A DNA stretch of 64,000 bases from Gemmatimonadaceae bacterium (GCA_020846935.1 JADLCY010000011.1:186001-250000); one strand, 5' to 3'; shown: positions 25,319 through 34,743, counted from the first letter of the stretch. Numbers and translations are program-made. The notes: generated by a model not told the origin, from the sequence alone.

Positions 25319-26110
25319 ATGCCTGCTGACGACATCGAATACCGACTCATCGGAGATGACCTTCAGGGCGTGATCATCACGCTCGACCCCGGCGAGGCGG
25401 TGGTCGCCGAGGCCGGGGCGATGATGTACATGCAAGACGGCATCGCGATGGCCACCACGCTCGACCAGACGGGACGTGGCGGCACCATGTGGGACAAGCT
25501 CAAGTCCGCGGGCAAGCGCGTGCTCTCGGGCGACTCGTTCTTCGTGACGTTCTTCATGAACGAGACGACCGTGCGCCGGGACGTGGCGTTCGCGTCGCCG
25601 TACCCGGGCAAGATCCAGCCGATCGACCTCCGCTCATGGGGTGGCGATCTCATTGCCCAGAAGGACTCGTTCCTCTGCGGGGCGCGCGGCGTGGATGTGA
25701 CCCTCGCGTTTTCGCGGCGCATCGGCGCGGGATTCTTTGGCGGCGAGGGATTCATCCTGCAGCGCCTGCTTGGGGACGGCCTGGTGTTCCTGCATGCATC
25801 CGGCACCCTGCTCGAACTCACGCTGAACGCCGGCGAGCGGCTGCGCGTCGACACGGGGTGCCTCGTCGCGATGCAGCCCACCGTGGACTACGACATTCAG
25901 ATGGTGCCGGGGGTGAAGACCGCGCTCTTTGGCGGCGAGGGGCTGTTCTTCGTTCAGTTGACGGGCCCCGGAAAGGTCATCCTGCAGACGCTGCCCTTTT
26001 CACGCCTCGCCGATCGGATCATCGCCGCGGCACCACGGGCCGGCGGCGCGCGCCGCGAGGAAGGAAGCGTGCTCGGCGCGCTCGGCGGCATGCTCGACGG
26101 CGATCGCTGA
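25319..26110 (+). CDS. AIM24-family (TIGR00266-type) protein
   Basis: This 263-residue protein of the AIM24 beta-roll family, widespread in bacteria, has no established biochemical role. Visible features are the repeated glycine-rich strands: LDPGEAVVAEAGAMMYMQDGI near the N-terminus, GFFGGEGFILQRLLGDGLVFLHASGTLLELTL in the middle and TALFGGEGLFFVQLTGPGKVILQTLPF near the end, which reflect the trimer-like internal symmetry. There is no signal peptide. The ATG at 25319 is the start. The aldehyde dehydrogenase begins 11 bases after the stop, so the two are probably co-transcribed. Confidence 0.9.
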   Translation: MPADDIEYRLIGDDLQGVIITLDPGEAVVAEAGAMMYMQDGIAMATTLDQTGRGGTMWDKLKSAGKRVLSGDSFFVTFFMNETTVRRDVAFASPYPGKIQPIDLRSWGGDLIAQKDSFLCGARGVDVTLAFSRRIGAGFFGGEGFILQRLLGDGLVFLHASGTLLELTLNAGERLRVDTGCLVAMQPTVDYDIQMVPGVKTALFGGEGLFFVQLTGPGKVILQTLPFSRLADRIIAAAPRAGGARREEGSVLGALGGMLDGDR

Positions 26111-26121
26111 TCGCGCGCATC

Positions 26122-27504
26122 ATGGCGAAGCAGCAATCGATCGATCCCGCGACGGGGAACGTCGCCTTCGAAATCGAAGAGCACTCGCCGGCGGAGGTGG
26201 AGGGCCGCGTGGCGCTCGCCGCGTCCGCAGCGGTGGCATGGGCGGCGAGCGCCGTCAACGACCGCGCCGAGCTGCTGTTCCGTGCCGCCGACCTGCTCGA
26301 GGCGGAACGCGAGGACTTCGGGCGCCTCATGACCCAGGAGATGGGCAAGACGCTCGCGTCGGCGATCGCCGAGGCGGAGAAGTGCGCCGCCGCCTGTCGC
26401 TACTATGCTGACAACGCCGCGCGCTTCCTTGATCCGGAGCTGGTCGTCGATCACGGATCGGAGCATGGGGAGGTGTGCTACCAGCCGTTAGGCACCGTGC
26501 TCGCCGTGATGCCCTGGAACTTTCCGTTCTGGCAGGTGATCCGCTTCGCGGCGCCGGCAATCGCCGCCGGCAACACGGCGCTGCTCAAGCACGCCTCCAA
26601 CGTTCCGCGCTCGGCGATCGCGCTCGAAGACCTCTTTCGGCGCGCGGGGGCGCCGCCTGGTGTGTTCCAGTCCTTGCTGATCCCCGCGCGCCGCGTCGCC
26701 GACCTCATCGCCGACCCACGGGTCCACGCCGTGACGCTCACGGGCAGCGAACCGGCGGGTCGTTCGGTGGCCGAGGCCGCGGGGCGACATCTCAAGAAGG
26801 CGGTGCTCGAACTCGGTGGCAGCGATCCGTTCATCGTCTGCGAGAGTGCCGACCTCGATCGCGCGGCCGCGGTCGCCGTGACGGCGCGATGCATCAACAA
26901 CGGGCAGTCGTGCATCGCGGCCAAACGCTTCATCGTCGTTGCGCCCGTGTTTGATCGCTTCCTCGATCGCTTCACCGCCCTGATGAGCACCCTCAGGGTC
27001 GGCGATCCCATGGACCCGGACACGGACCTCGGGCCGCTGGCCACACCCGCCATCCGCGATGAGCTCGACGCGCAGGTCACGGCCAGCCTCGACGCGGGCG
27101 CCCGGCGGACGCTGGGATCAGGCCCGATACCGGGGCGCGGCAACTACTACTCGCCGACGATCCTCGTGGACGTTCCGCGGAGCGCGCCGGCGTGGAGCGA
27201 AGAGCTGTTCGGTCCGGTGGCACTCTTCCATCGTGTGGCGTCGCTCGACGCGGCGATCGAGCTGGCCAACGCGACGCGGTTCGGACTCGGCGCCAGCGTC
27301 TGGACCGCAAAGATCGCCGATGCCCGGCGCGCGGAGCTCGGACTCGATTGCGGGACCGTGTTCGTGAACGGCATGGTCGCGTCGGACCCGCGCTTCCCGT
27401 TTGGGGGCGTCAAGGCGTCGGGGTTTGGCCGCGAGCTCGGGGTGTGGGGCCTGCGGGAGTTCGTCAACGTGAAGACGGTGCGCCGCTTCGGCCTGGAGCG
27501 TTAG
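26122..27504 (+). CDS. Succinate-semialdehyde-type aldehyde dehydrogenase
   Basis: NAD(P)-dependent aldehyde dehydrogenase of 460 residues, the shorter length typical of the Sad/GabD1 subgroup of succinate-semialdehyde dehydrogenases. Motifs: PWNFPFWQ (Asn of the oxyanion hole), TGSEPAGRSV, LELGGSDPFI (general-base Glu) and NNGQSCIAAKRFI (nucleophilic Cys). Substrate is inferred from length and motif style only. The ATG at 26122 is chosen over an upstream continuation that overlaps the AIM24 gene. It contains one in-frame octamer (26486-26493, Leu TTA) and ends in another (27499-27506), where its TAG overlaps the kinase gene's TAA. Confidence 0.9.
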   Translation: MAKQQSIDPATGNVAFEIEEHSPAEVEGRVALAASAAVAWAASAVNDRAELLFRAADLLEAEREDFGRLMTQEMGKTLASAIAEAEKCAAACRYYADNAARFLDPELVVDHGSEHGEVCYQPLGTVLAVMPWNFPFWQVIRFAAPAIAAGNTALLKHASNVPRSAIALEDLFRRAGAPPGVFQSLLIPARRVADLIADPRVHAVTLTGSEPAGRSVAEAAGRHLKKAVLELGGSDPFIVCESADLDRAAAVAVTARCINNGQSCIAAKRFIVVAPVFDRFLDRFTALMSTLRVGDPMDPDTDLGPLATPAIRDELDAQVTASLDAGARRTLGSGPIPGRGNYYSPTILVDVPRSAPAWSEELFGPVALFHRVASLDAAIELANATRFGLGASVWTAKIADARRAELGLDCGTVFVNGMVASDPRFPFGGVKASGFGRELGVWGLREFVNVKTVRRFGLER

Positions 27505-27506
27505 GC
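27499..27506 (+). repeat. CGTTAGGC octamer carrying two opposed stop codons
   Basis: Second case where one octamer ends two convergent genes: TAG of the aldehyde dehydrogenase on the plus strand and TAA of the kinase on the minus strand. Confidence 0.85.
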
Positions 27507-29288
27507 AGGCTCGTCCCTGGCCGGCGTGTCGCCGCGCCCGAGGACGCGACCCCACCACGTGTCCTGGCGGCGCGCCTCGCGCTCGCGCTCGGCCACCAGC
27601 TCGCGCCACGCGTTGCGCATCGCGTCGCCGTCCGCGAAGCGCGTGGCCGGGTCCGGTGCGAGCCCCTTCTGCAGGAACGCAGCGATCGGCTCGGGCAGCA
27701 TCGACGTGTCGGTGCGGGCGCCCAGCTGCTGCGCCAGCAGGCCCTGCGGATCCGGCGCCTCGAACGGCGGGCGACCGGTGAGCGCGTAGTAGATGATTGC
27801 CGCCGCTGCGAAACAATCGACCGCTGGCCCCTGGGCTTCTCCCAGGATCTGCTCCGGCGCGGCAAACGCAGGCGTTCCCGTGACGCCGGCCCGCTCGCCC
27901 TCGGCCCGAGCGATACCGAAATCGGCGATCCGCCACCGCCGGTAGCGATCGATCAGGATGTTCTCCGGCTTGAGGTCGCGGTGTATGATGCCGACCGCGT
28001 GCGCGGCGGCGAGCGCGTCGAGCACCCGATCGATCTGGCTCACGATGCTCTCGAACGGCCGCGCCCCGGCGCGCGCGATGAGGTCGGCGACGGAACCACC
28101 CTCGGCAAGTTCCATCGTGTACCACGATACTTCGCCGCGCGCATCCCAGTCGAAGATGGGAATGATCGCCGGGTGCGCGAGTTGCGCCGCCAATCGCGCT
28201 TCGCGTCGGAACCGCGCCACCGCGTGTTCGTCTTCGGCCACCGCGGGGTGCAACATCTTGAGCGCCACTTCACGCTCCAGGGACAGATCGCGCACGCGCC
28301 AGACGCTCCCGAACGTGCCGCGGCCCAGGAAGCCCAGCACATCGTAATCATCACCGACGGCCCAGCGCAGGCGACCCTCTTCAGTGAGCGCCGTTGGAAT
28401 CGACGGCATCGAGCTGAACCCGGCGCGCGAGCCGGAGACGCGCTCGAGGGCGCGCAGCATGAACGACAACGAGCGATGCCGCTGGTCCGGGTCGCGCCGC
28501 AGCGCGACATCGAGGATCGCCGCGATCGACTGCGGCACCTCGGGGCGCAGCAACTGGAGCGGGGGGATCTCGCCACGCGGCGGCAGCTCGCCGGTGATCG
28601 CGAAGAACAGCGACGCCGCCAGCTGCCACTGGTCAGACGCCAGCGTCGGTCGCCACTCGCCGGCACTCCACTCCGGCGCCATCGGCGTCCAGCGCGAGTC
28701 CGGCGCGAGCCCTTCCGGGATCTCGCCACACGGGAGTGCCCACTGCCATCCGAGCAACCAGATCCGGCCCGACGGCGCCGACCAGATCACCTCGGGCGAC
28801 ACCGCGCCGTGCGCCGAGCCCTGGTCATGGACGTACACCAGCAGCGAACCAACGACGCGCAGCAGCCTGACCGTCTCGGGAATGTCCATCGCCCCCGTGC
28901 GACGAACACGGGCCCCCGCCGCTTCTGCCGCCAACCATCGTCGCAGGTATCCGGGCCCACGCTGACTATGGGGATGTGGCGCCCAGTAGTGATACGTGGT
29001 GGGGATCGATGGATGGTTGCGATGGGCCAGCGCCCGGGCCTCGGCGGCGAGCCAGTTCAGGTGTGTCGGATCCGGGGCCGACACCAGCGAGAGCGAACGC
29101 CCCAGGGCGTCGCGGACTTCCTGGTAGTGTCGGTGCTCCATCGACACGCCTTCGGTGCCCCACGCCCAGTCCGGTGGGAGCTGCCAGCTCCGCAGGTGCT
29201 CCGGCAACTCGTGCGACACGCGGTTGGGCGCGTCACCCAGGGTCTCGGAAGGCACGGAGCGTACGTGATCTGCGGGTGTGGGCGGCAT
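27501..29288 (-). CDS. Pseudokinase-Ser/Thr kinase fusion
   Basis: This 595-residue cytoplasmic protein has two kinase-like halves. The C-terminal half (about 315-575) is an intact Hanks-type kinase: glycine loop LGRGTFGSV (321-329), K344 in VALK, HRDLKPEN (436-443), DFG (456-458) and APE (477-479). The N-terminal half (about 45-285) follows the same layout with catalytic residues lost. LSLVS stands where VALK should be, AHGAVSPEVI (159-168) replaces HRDLKPEN, LLG (178-180) replaces DFG, yet MAPEW (203-207) and SDQWQLAASLFFAITGELPP survive. This is a pseudokinase coupled to an active kinase. No membrane segment or PASTA domain is present. Targets are unknown. Confidence 0.9.
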   Translation of the reverse strand: MPPTPADHVRSVPSETLGDAPNRVSHELPEHLRSWQLPPDWAWGTEGVSMEHRHYQEVRDALGRSLSLVSAPDPTHLNWLAAEARALAHRNHPSIPTTYHYWAPHPHSQRGPGYLRRWLAAEAAGARVRRTGAMDIPETVRLLRVVGSLLVYVHDQGSAHGAVSPEVIWSAPSGRIWLLGWQWALPCGEIPEGLAPDSRWTPMAPEWSAGEWRPTLASDQWQLAASLFFAITGELPPRGEIPPLQLLRPEVPQSIAAILDVALRRDPDQRHRSLSFMLRALERVSGSRAGFSSMPSIPTALTEEGRLRWAVGDDYDVLGFLGRGTFGSVWRVRDLSLEREVALKMLHPAVAEDEHAVARFRREARLAAQLAHPAIIPIFDWDARGEVSWYTMELAEGGSVADLIARAGARPFESIVSQIDRVLDALAAAHAVGIIHRDLKPENILIDRYRRWRIADFGIARAEGERAGVTGTPAFAAPEQILGEAQGPAVDCFAAAAIIYYALTGRPPFEAPDPQGLLAQQLGARTDTSMLPEPIAAFLQKGLAPDPATRFADGDAMRNAWRELVAEREREARRQDTWWGRVLGRGDTPARDEPA

Positions 29289-29300
29289 GCGTGAAAGCTG

Positions 29301-32300
29301 CTATGTCGGCGTCGCCGCAACCAGCGCGAGCGACGCCGTCGCTCCGCGCGGATCTCGTCGCTCGAGCCGGATACGGCCACCCCACGATTCGACCAGTCGT
29401 TTGCTGATCGCGAGGCCGAGTCCACTTCCGCTGGTGCGCGTGGAGAACTGCGGCTCGAACAATCGCGCCACGACGTCATCCGCGATACCGTCACCATCGT
29501 CCTCGACGGTCACGTGCACCTGGTCATTCTCGCCTCGCGCACGCACGGTCACCTGGCGTGCGTGCGCGAGGCGTGCGTTCTCCAGCAGGTTGAGGAGCAC
29601 TTCGCGCAGTTCGCCCTCGCGGGACAGCGCGTGAAGCGAGCCAGGCACGTCGGCGGACCACGTGATCGCACTGTCCCCCATCCGCTCGAGATCCACGACA
29701 TCGCGCACCACGCGTGCGACGTCGACCGGCTCGGCGGTCGCCGCATCATCGGGGCGCAGCCCAAAACGCGCAAATGATCGTGCGATCTCGTCGAGCCGGT
29801 CGATTTCCTCCAGGATGCGGGCGACGTTGCGGCCAAGAATGGTGCTGAAGTCGCTGCGCCCATCGGCGTGGGCGCGTTTGACGTGCTGCACGCCAAGACG
29901 GATGGGCGTGAGCGGATTCTTGATCTCGTGCGCGACCTGTCGCGCCATCTCGCCCCACGCAAACACGCGCTGCGCCCGCGCGAGGTCGGTCACGTCGTCG
30001 AGCGTGAGGACGGCGCCCCCGTCGCCTCGGGACAGTCGCGTGAGGCGACCCCGGAGCTGGCGGCCGCGCCACCGCAGCTCAAATGCGTCGTCTTCGAGGT
30101 CACCGGCGAGGAAGGCCGCACAGCGTTCGGCGATGCCGGGGAGGCGTTCGACGCGGTCCCGGGGATGCAGCGTCCCAAGCAGTCGTTCGGCCTGCGGGTT
30201 GGCCAGGAGCACCGCGCCGTGTCGATCCAGCGCCACCACACCACTGGCGACGTCCCGGAGCACCGCTTCGGTTCGGCGGCGCGCGGTATCGAGTGCCTGG
30301 CGCGAGTCGCTCAGGTCAACGGCCATGCGCCGAAACGTCTCGAACACGTGTGTGAACTCGCTTGGTGGCCGCGGGCCTAACGCGGGCAGCTCGCGGGCGC
30401 CGGCCGCAACGTCGCCCGCCGCGCGTCGCAGCGCCGCGACGGGCCGCGCAAAGGCACGCGCGGCGAGCCCGCTCAGCCAGAGCGCCACCAGGGTACCGAT
30501 CGCCATGGACACGGCGAGCAGCGCCACGAGATCGCGCTGCTGCCGCTCCAAAGTCAGTTCGCTCCGACGCGCCGGAGCCGCCAGGACGGAGCCATCGGCG
30601 AGCACGCGGTAGCCGAGCAGCGTCGGCTCCCTCCCCACGGTGATGCGGCGGTTCGCCGTCTCCTCCGCGCCCCACAACACCTCCTGCGCCGCGACCGGAT
30701 CGAGCAGGAGGCCGAGCGGCGCCAGTCGCGCAAAGAGCACGTCGCTCGTGGCCACCAGCTCGCCCTGCCGGTACTGGAAGAGCGGCGCGTCGAGCCGCCC
30801 GGCTTCGGTGCCCAGGTCGAGCGCGCCGCGCGCGCTCACGGCGCGCAGCGTCTCCTGCACCAGGAGCGACCGGGAGAGCGCGTCCTCGGCACCAAGACGG
30901 TTGTACGTCCAGATGGCGAAGGCGATCGACGGGAGGGCAAAGGCACCAAAGATCGCAACCGTCAGTCGAGCGCGGTACGAACGCCGGTATCGCGCGGCAC
31001 GCGCACGCAGCCAACGCGTCAGTGCGCGATCGGACAGCGCGACGAGCATCCAGAGCAGGCCGAACGCCGCGACGTCGAGGATGACCAGGAGCGTCCCGCG
31101 GACCAGGAGCGCATCGAGCGAGCGCAGTTCGACCTCGGCGTGTGCATGCAGGTTGCCAAGCACGGCCTGCATCTGCCAGTCGCCGCGCAGGGCGTCATCG
31201 CGGCGGATCCAGCGCTCCACGTGCGCGGCCGGGGGCGCAGTGGCCGGACCGAGTGTGAGTCGATACGGCGGCTCCGTCGCTGTCGGCGACTCCACGCCGA
31301 GGAGCGCAGCAAAGGGGTCGTCAGCAATGAGCCGCGTGCGCGGCGCAACGGCGATCGTGATTGCATGGGCCGAGTCGAGCGGCGCCCCGACCACGAGCTG
31401 CACACCCTGCGTCGACCCGAACTCCCGCGAGATCACGGTGCCCGTGGAGTCGGCGTAACGCGCGAGTTCACGCTCACCCTCGGCACGGCGTTCGAGGCGC
31501 GCGAGGTTGAGCACCGCATCGGGCACGATCGATGCCCGCGGTGACCACACCGCCAGCTGAACGGGATTGGCGGCGGCAGCGAGCCCGGAACCCACGTACA
31601 ACTTCAACAGGTCCGCCGACGTCCGCGGCGGCGGACGCTTCTGCACGTCGTCGAGCAGTCGCGTCAGGAGCACACGTACCTCGGGATCCGCCGCGCCAAG
31701 GCCAGCGGCGTCTCGCTCCGCCAGGTCCACCCGCTTGCGCGTGATGGACCCCCACACGAGTGTCGTCGCCCCGCAGGCCGCCAGGAACGCCACGTGCAAC
31801 GGGAGCGTGCGTGAGCGTCGCGTGATCACGAGCGCGCTCATCGCCGCGATCCAGAGCACGGGGTACCATGACGGAAATCGACCCGGCGCCTCCAGCACGA
31901 CCGGCGCGAGCACCGCCGCGGCGGCACCGAGCAGCGATCCCCAGGCCGCGCCGTTAGGCAGGCCGCGGCGACGCCACGCGCTGGTTGCCCACACGCCGAG
32001 CAGCAAGGTGCCGGCCGCAACGAGGAAGAGCGCCACTTCCCACGCCACCCACAGGGTCGCCGGTGCACCGCGTGGAGGCAGTTCGATCCCGCGCGCGAGG
32101 TAGCGCAGGAGGTATGGAGCGCCCACGACGCAGGAGGCCGCGAGCGGCAGCGCCACCCACACCGGAGGACGCCAGCGGCGGTCGCGGGCGAAGGCGATCA
32201 CGACCAGGCAGGCGAGCGCGCCCGTCATCGCCAGCGCGCCGATGCTTGCCGTCCAGGGGCCGCCGGACGCGGAGAAGTAGTAGCCCGAGTTGAACGCAGC

Positions 32301-33263
32301 GGTGACGTTCGACAAGCTGCTCAGAGGCGCCGCCCCGATCGTGGCCCCAACGCACAGCAGCGCCACGAGACGTCCGACGAGCCCAGACGCGCCCCGCCAG
32401 ACAATCCCCAGGCCAACGACGAGGATCGCAAGCGCCAGGGTCAGCACGATCACGCGATACCGCTCCTCGAGCGCGAGCCGCCGCTCCGGCTCCGGCGTGG
32501 GAACCGGGCGCAGCCAGAGGTCGGGGCGTCCGTCGACGCTGAGCGTGGCCGCGCTGTCGAGTGGCGTCCGGGACGCGTCGATGCGCTCGAGGCCGAGCCG
32601 ATCGGCCATGACGCGGAGCCAGGGCCGCGCCAGCTGATCGGCCGGCGCGAGTGCGTAAAGAGTGCGCATCGCGATCGCCTCGCGACCGTCCTGCGAGGCC
32701 CGGGCGTACACCACACCGTAGAACTCGTTATGTGCGATGCCGACCGGGAGTGCCATGTCGGCCAGCGGCAGTCGCACCAGGCCGGCCCACGCTTCGGGCA
32801 CCCCGGCGCGCAGAATCACGCCCGCAGCCTCACCACCCGCAGCCGAAGGCAGGACCGGCTCCAGCAACGTCACGGACGTCCCCTGCCCCGTTACCGGGAG
32901 CCCCGCCAGGGCGCGGGCGGCGCGCTGAAGTTCATCCGTCAGCTCAGCGCCGCTCCGTTGAAGGACCTCGAGCGCAACGCCTGGCACGCTCGCCCCCTCG
33001 CTCGAAGATGGCCGACCGAGCGCGCGCCACGCCGCCACACAGGTCAGGATCATCGCAGCCTGGCTCGCGATGAGCGCCAGCCAGGCCGCGCGCCGCGAAC
33101 GGACCAGCGCCACGGTGGCGATCGTGGCGGCGGTCGTCGTGACGAGATAAGGTACGCTCCACGTGCGCAGGAACAGCGCACTCGTCACGCACGCGACACC
33201 GGCGAGCAGGAGGCCGGCACCCTCGCGACGCCCCACGCCGCCCGAAAGAGATGGCTGAATCAC
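29301..33263 (-). CDS. Very large NtrY-like membrane sensor histidine kinase
   Basis: This 1,320-residue sensor is about twice the length of a typical NtrY. The N-terminal ~500 residues hold many membrane segments (about ten or more, such as LLLAGVACVTSALFL and IVLTLALAILVVGLGIVW) with an extracytoplasmic stretch near 100-270. A second membrane pair around 770-830 brackets another external region. Then come a HAMP segment, a PAS-like domain (VLRDVASGVVALDRHGAVLLANPQAERLLG), the phospho-acceptor AHEIKNPLTPIRLGVQHV and a HATPase_c domain (NLLENARLAHA, DDGDGIADD, GSGLGLAISKRLVESWGG). The start is taken as the GTG at 33263 with AGGGG eight bases upstream. It overlaps the divergent creatininase start. 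An NtrC-type regulator exists at 2874-4238. It holds octamers at 30375 and 31952. Confidence 0.9.
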   Translation of the reverse strand: MIQPSLSGGVGRREGAGLLLAGVACVTSALFLRTWSVPYLVTTTAATIATVALVRSRRAAWLALIASQAAMILTCVAAWRALGRPSSSEGASVPGVALEVLQRSGAELTDELQRAARALAGLPVTGQGTSVTLLEPVLPSAAGGEAAGVILRAGVPEAWAGLVRLPLADMALPVGIAHNEFYGVVYARASQDGREAIAMRTLYALAPADQLARPWLRVMADRLGLERIDASRTPLDSAATLSVDGRPDLWLRPVPTPEPERRLALEERYRVIVLTLALAILVVGLGIVWRGASGLVGRLVALLCVGATIGAAPLSSLSNVTAAFNSGYYFSASGGPWTASIGALAMTGALACLVVIAFARDRRWRPPVWVALPLAASCVVGAPYLLRYLARGIELPPRGAPATLWVAWEVALFLVAAGTLLLGVWATSAWRRRGLPNGAAWGSLLGAAAAVLAPVVLEAPGRFPSWYPVLWIAAMSALVITRRSRTLPLHVAFLAACGATTLVWGSITRKRVDLAERDAAGLGAADPEVRVLLTRLLDDVQKRPPPRTSADLLKLYVGSGLAAAANPVQLAVWSPRASIVPDAVLNLARLERRAEGERELARYADSTGTVISREFGSTQGVQLVVGAPLDSAHAITIAVAPRTRLIADDPFAALLGVESPTATEPPYRLTLGPATAPPAAHVERWIRRDDALRGDWQMQAVLGNLHAHAEVELRSLDALLVRGTLLVILDVAAFGLLWMLVALSDRALTRWLRARAARYRRSYRARLTVAIFGAFALPSIAFAIWTYNRLGAEDALSRSLLVQETLRAVSARGALDLGTEAGRLDAPLFQYRQGELVATSDVLFARLAPLGLLLDPVAAQEVLWGAEETANRRITVGREPTLLGYRVLADGSVLAAPARRSELTLERQQRDLVALLAVSMAIGTLVALWLSGLAARAFARPVAALRRAAGDVAAGARELPALGPRPPSEFTHVFETFRRMAVDLSDSRQALDTARRRTEAVLRDVASGVVALDRHGAVLLANPQAERLLGTLHPRDRVERLPGIAERCAAFLAGDLEDDAFELRWRGRQLRGRLTRLSRGDGGAVLTLDDVTDLARAQRVFAWGEMARQVAHEIKNPLTPIRLGVQHVKRAHADGRSDFSTILGRNVARILEEIDRLDEIARSFARFGLRPDDAATAEPVDVARVVRDVVDLERMGDSAITWSADVPGSLHALSREGELREVLLNLLENARLAHARQVTVRARGENDQVHVTVEDDGDGIADDVVARLFEPQFSTRTSGSGLGLAISKRLVESWGGRIRLERRDPRGATASLALVAATPT

Positions 33264-33991
33264 GACCGCAGCCCCTGCGCCTGAAGGAGCTGTCGCCGCC
33301 CGCAATCGCCGATGCGCTGGCGCGCGACCCCCGACTCCTGCTGCCCGTCGGAACGTGCGAGTCGCATGGCCCTCACCTGCCGATCGGCTGCGATACGATC
33401 ATCATCGACCGGCTCGTCGACGACCTCTCGGCGGAACTCCAGATCCTTCGGGCACCGACCCTGGAGTACGGGGTCAACGTGCCGCACGAGCGGCCGGCGC
33501 CGGGCGGAGCCGGACTGCGCCGGAAGTCGCTGCTGCGGACCCTCAACGACCTCATCGATGCGTGGGAAGCCGGGGGCGTGAAGGAGTTCGTGCTCGTGAC
33601 CGCCAACGGCCATGACGCACACGTCGAAGCCCTCTCGACGGTAATCACCACCGCCGCTCGCGTGCAGGTCATCGACGTCCTCGGAATCGTCATGCCCGAG
33701 GCGACCGACAGCCCGTACGGCGCGTTGCATGGAGACGAAATCGACACCTCGCTGATGCTGTTCCTGCATCCCGATCTGGTGGACATGGGTCGCGCCGAGG
33801 ACTTCCCGCTGCCGTCACGCCGGGGGCTCCGTAGACTTGGACGGGCGAACCTGAGGGTGATGCGAGCCTCCGCGGGATCGATGGGCAATCCGTCGGCGGC
33901 GTCGGCGGCGAAAGGTGAGGCTATGTACAAGCGTATCAAGAGGTTGATTCGCGACAAGGTGCTGCTTGCGCCCCAGGACGACGAGGACTAG
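33251..33991 (+). CDS. Creatininase-family amidohydrolase
   Basis: This 246-residue member of the creatininase/MftE-like metal-dependent family hydrolyses cyclic or linear amides; the true substrate of most members is unknown. The metal-site motifs are present: LLPVGTCESHGPHLPIGCDTII (Glu and His ligands), LVTANGHDAHVEAL (the NGHD/NGHG region) and HGDEIDTSLMLFL. The ATG at 33251 starts MAESRPQPLRLKELSPPAIADAL, family-like in content although the ribosome site is poor. The start region overlaps that of the divergent sensor kinase by 13 bases. Confidence 0.88.
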   Translation: MAESRPQPLRLKELSPPAIADALARDPRLLLPVGTCESHGPHLPIGCDTIIIDRLVDDLSAELQILRAPTLEYGVNVPHERPAPGGAGLRRKSLLRTLNDLIDAWEAGGVKEFVLVTANGHDAHVEALSTVITTAARVQVIDVLGIVMPEATDSPYGALHGDEIDTSLMLFLHPDLVDMGRAEDFPLPSRRGLRRLGRANLRVMRASAGSMGNPSAASAAKGEAMYKRIKRLIRDKVLLAPQDDED

Positions 33992-34046
33992 GGTGACATA
34001 TCGGGTTCAGAACGGGTCCCTTCCACTGGTGTACCATCCCGGTGCC

Positions 34047-34727
34047 ATGACGCGACTATCCCTGCTCCTCCTCGGTACGGTCCTGGCCGCTCCACTCTCA
34101 GCCCAAGGCGTGCGTTCGCTGGACCGAGGATCGTTCACGATCACGGTGAACGGCCAACGTGTGGGTCGCGAAGACTTCACGATCAGTGGGACGCCCGGTC
34201 CGAACGGAATGGAGTACCTCTCTCGGGCGACGGTGGTCTACGGCGATCGCCGCATGAACCCGTCGCTGTGGTCTGACTCCACCGGAGCGCCGTCGCGCTA
34301 CACCGTGGAGGTCAAGGGCACGAGCGGGGCTCATGAGCGCTGGATGGGCCGGATCGCTCGGGGGCGAGTCAGCGCGCAGATCGACAACGCCCGCGGCCCC
34401 TCCGAGCGCGAGTACGTGGTGGCGGACGGTGCGGTGCTTCTCGATGACGACGTGTTTCACCAGTATTTCTTCCTTGCCCAGCGCAGCGGGGCGAGTACTT
34501 CGATCGTGATCCCGCGTCGCAACGCCCAGCTCGTCCTGCGGGCCACGGATGGAGGAAGCGACCGGGTAACAATCGGCGCCACGGCGCTCGACGCCCGCCA
34601 CATCGTCTTCACTGAACCGACCGGCGCGACGCGCGACGTGTGGGTGGACGCCAAGGGACGCGTGCTGAAGGTGGCAATTCCATCGCGGAATCTCGTCGCG
34701 CTGCGCGACGACCCGCCCTCGGCATAA
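34047..34727 (+). CDS. Exported protein of unknown function
   Basis: This 226-residue protein has a clear signal peptide (MTRLSLLLLGTVLAAPLSAQG, cleavage after SAQ). The mature part is beta-strand-rich: FTITVNGQRVGREDFTISG, YLSRATVVYGD, YTVEVKGTSGAHERWMGRIARGRVSAQID and a late DARHIVFTEPTGATRDVWVDAKGRVLKVAIPSR that resembles lipid-binding LolA-type or DUF3108-type barrels; the resemblance is by eye. It begins 55 bases after the creatininase gene and is followed by a strong terminator, so it ends a transcript. Confidence 0.75.
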   Translation: MTRLSLLLLGTVLAAPLSAQGVRSLDRGSFTITVNGQRVGREDFTISGTPGPNGMEYLSRATVVYGDRRMNPSLWSDSTGAPSRYTVEVKGTSGAHERWMGRIARGRVSAQIDNARGPSEREYVVADGAVLLDDDVFHQYFFLAQRSGASTSIVIPRRNAQLVLRATDGGSDRVTIGATALDARHIVFTEPTGATRDVWVDAKGRVLKVAIPSRNLVALRDDPPSA

Positions 34728-34743
34728 CGCGCTCGGTCCCACA

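Noticed and set aside
27192-29294. 700-residue open frame on the plus strand
   Set aside because: Antisense to the pseudokinase-kinase gene; composition is Arg/Gln/His-rich and no motif is visible.
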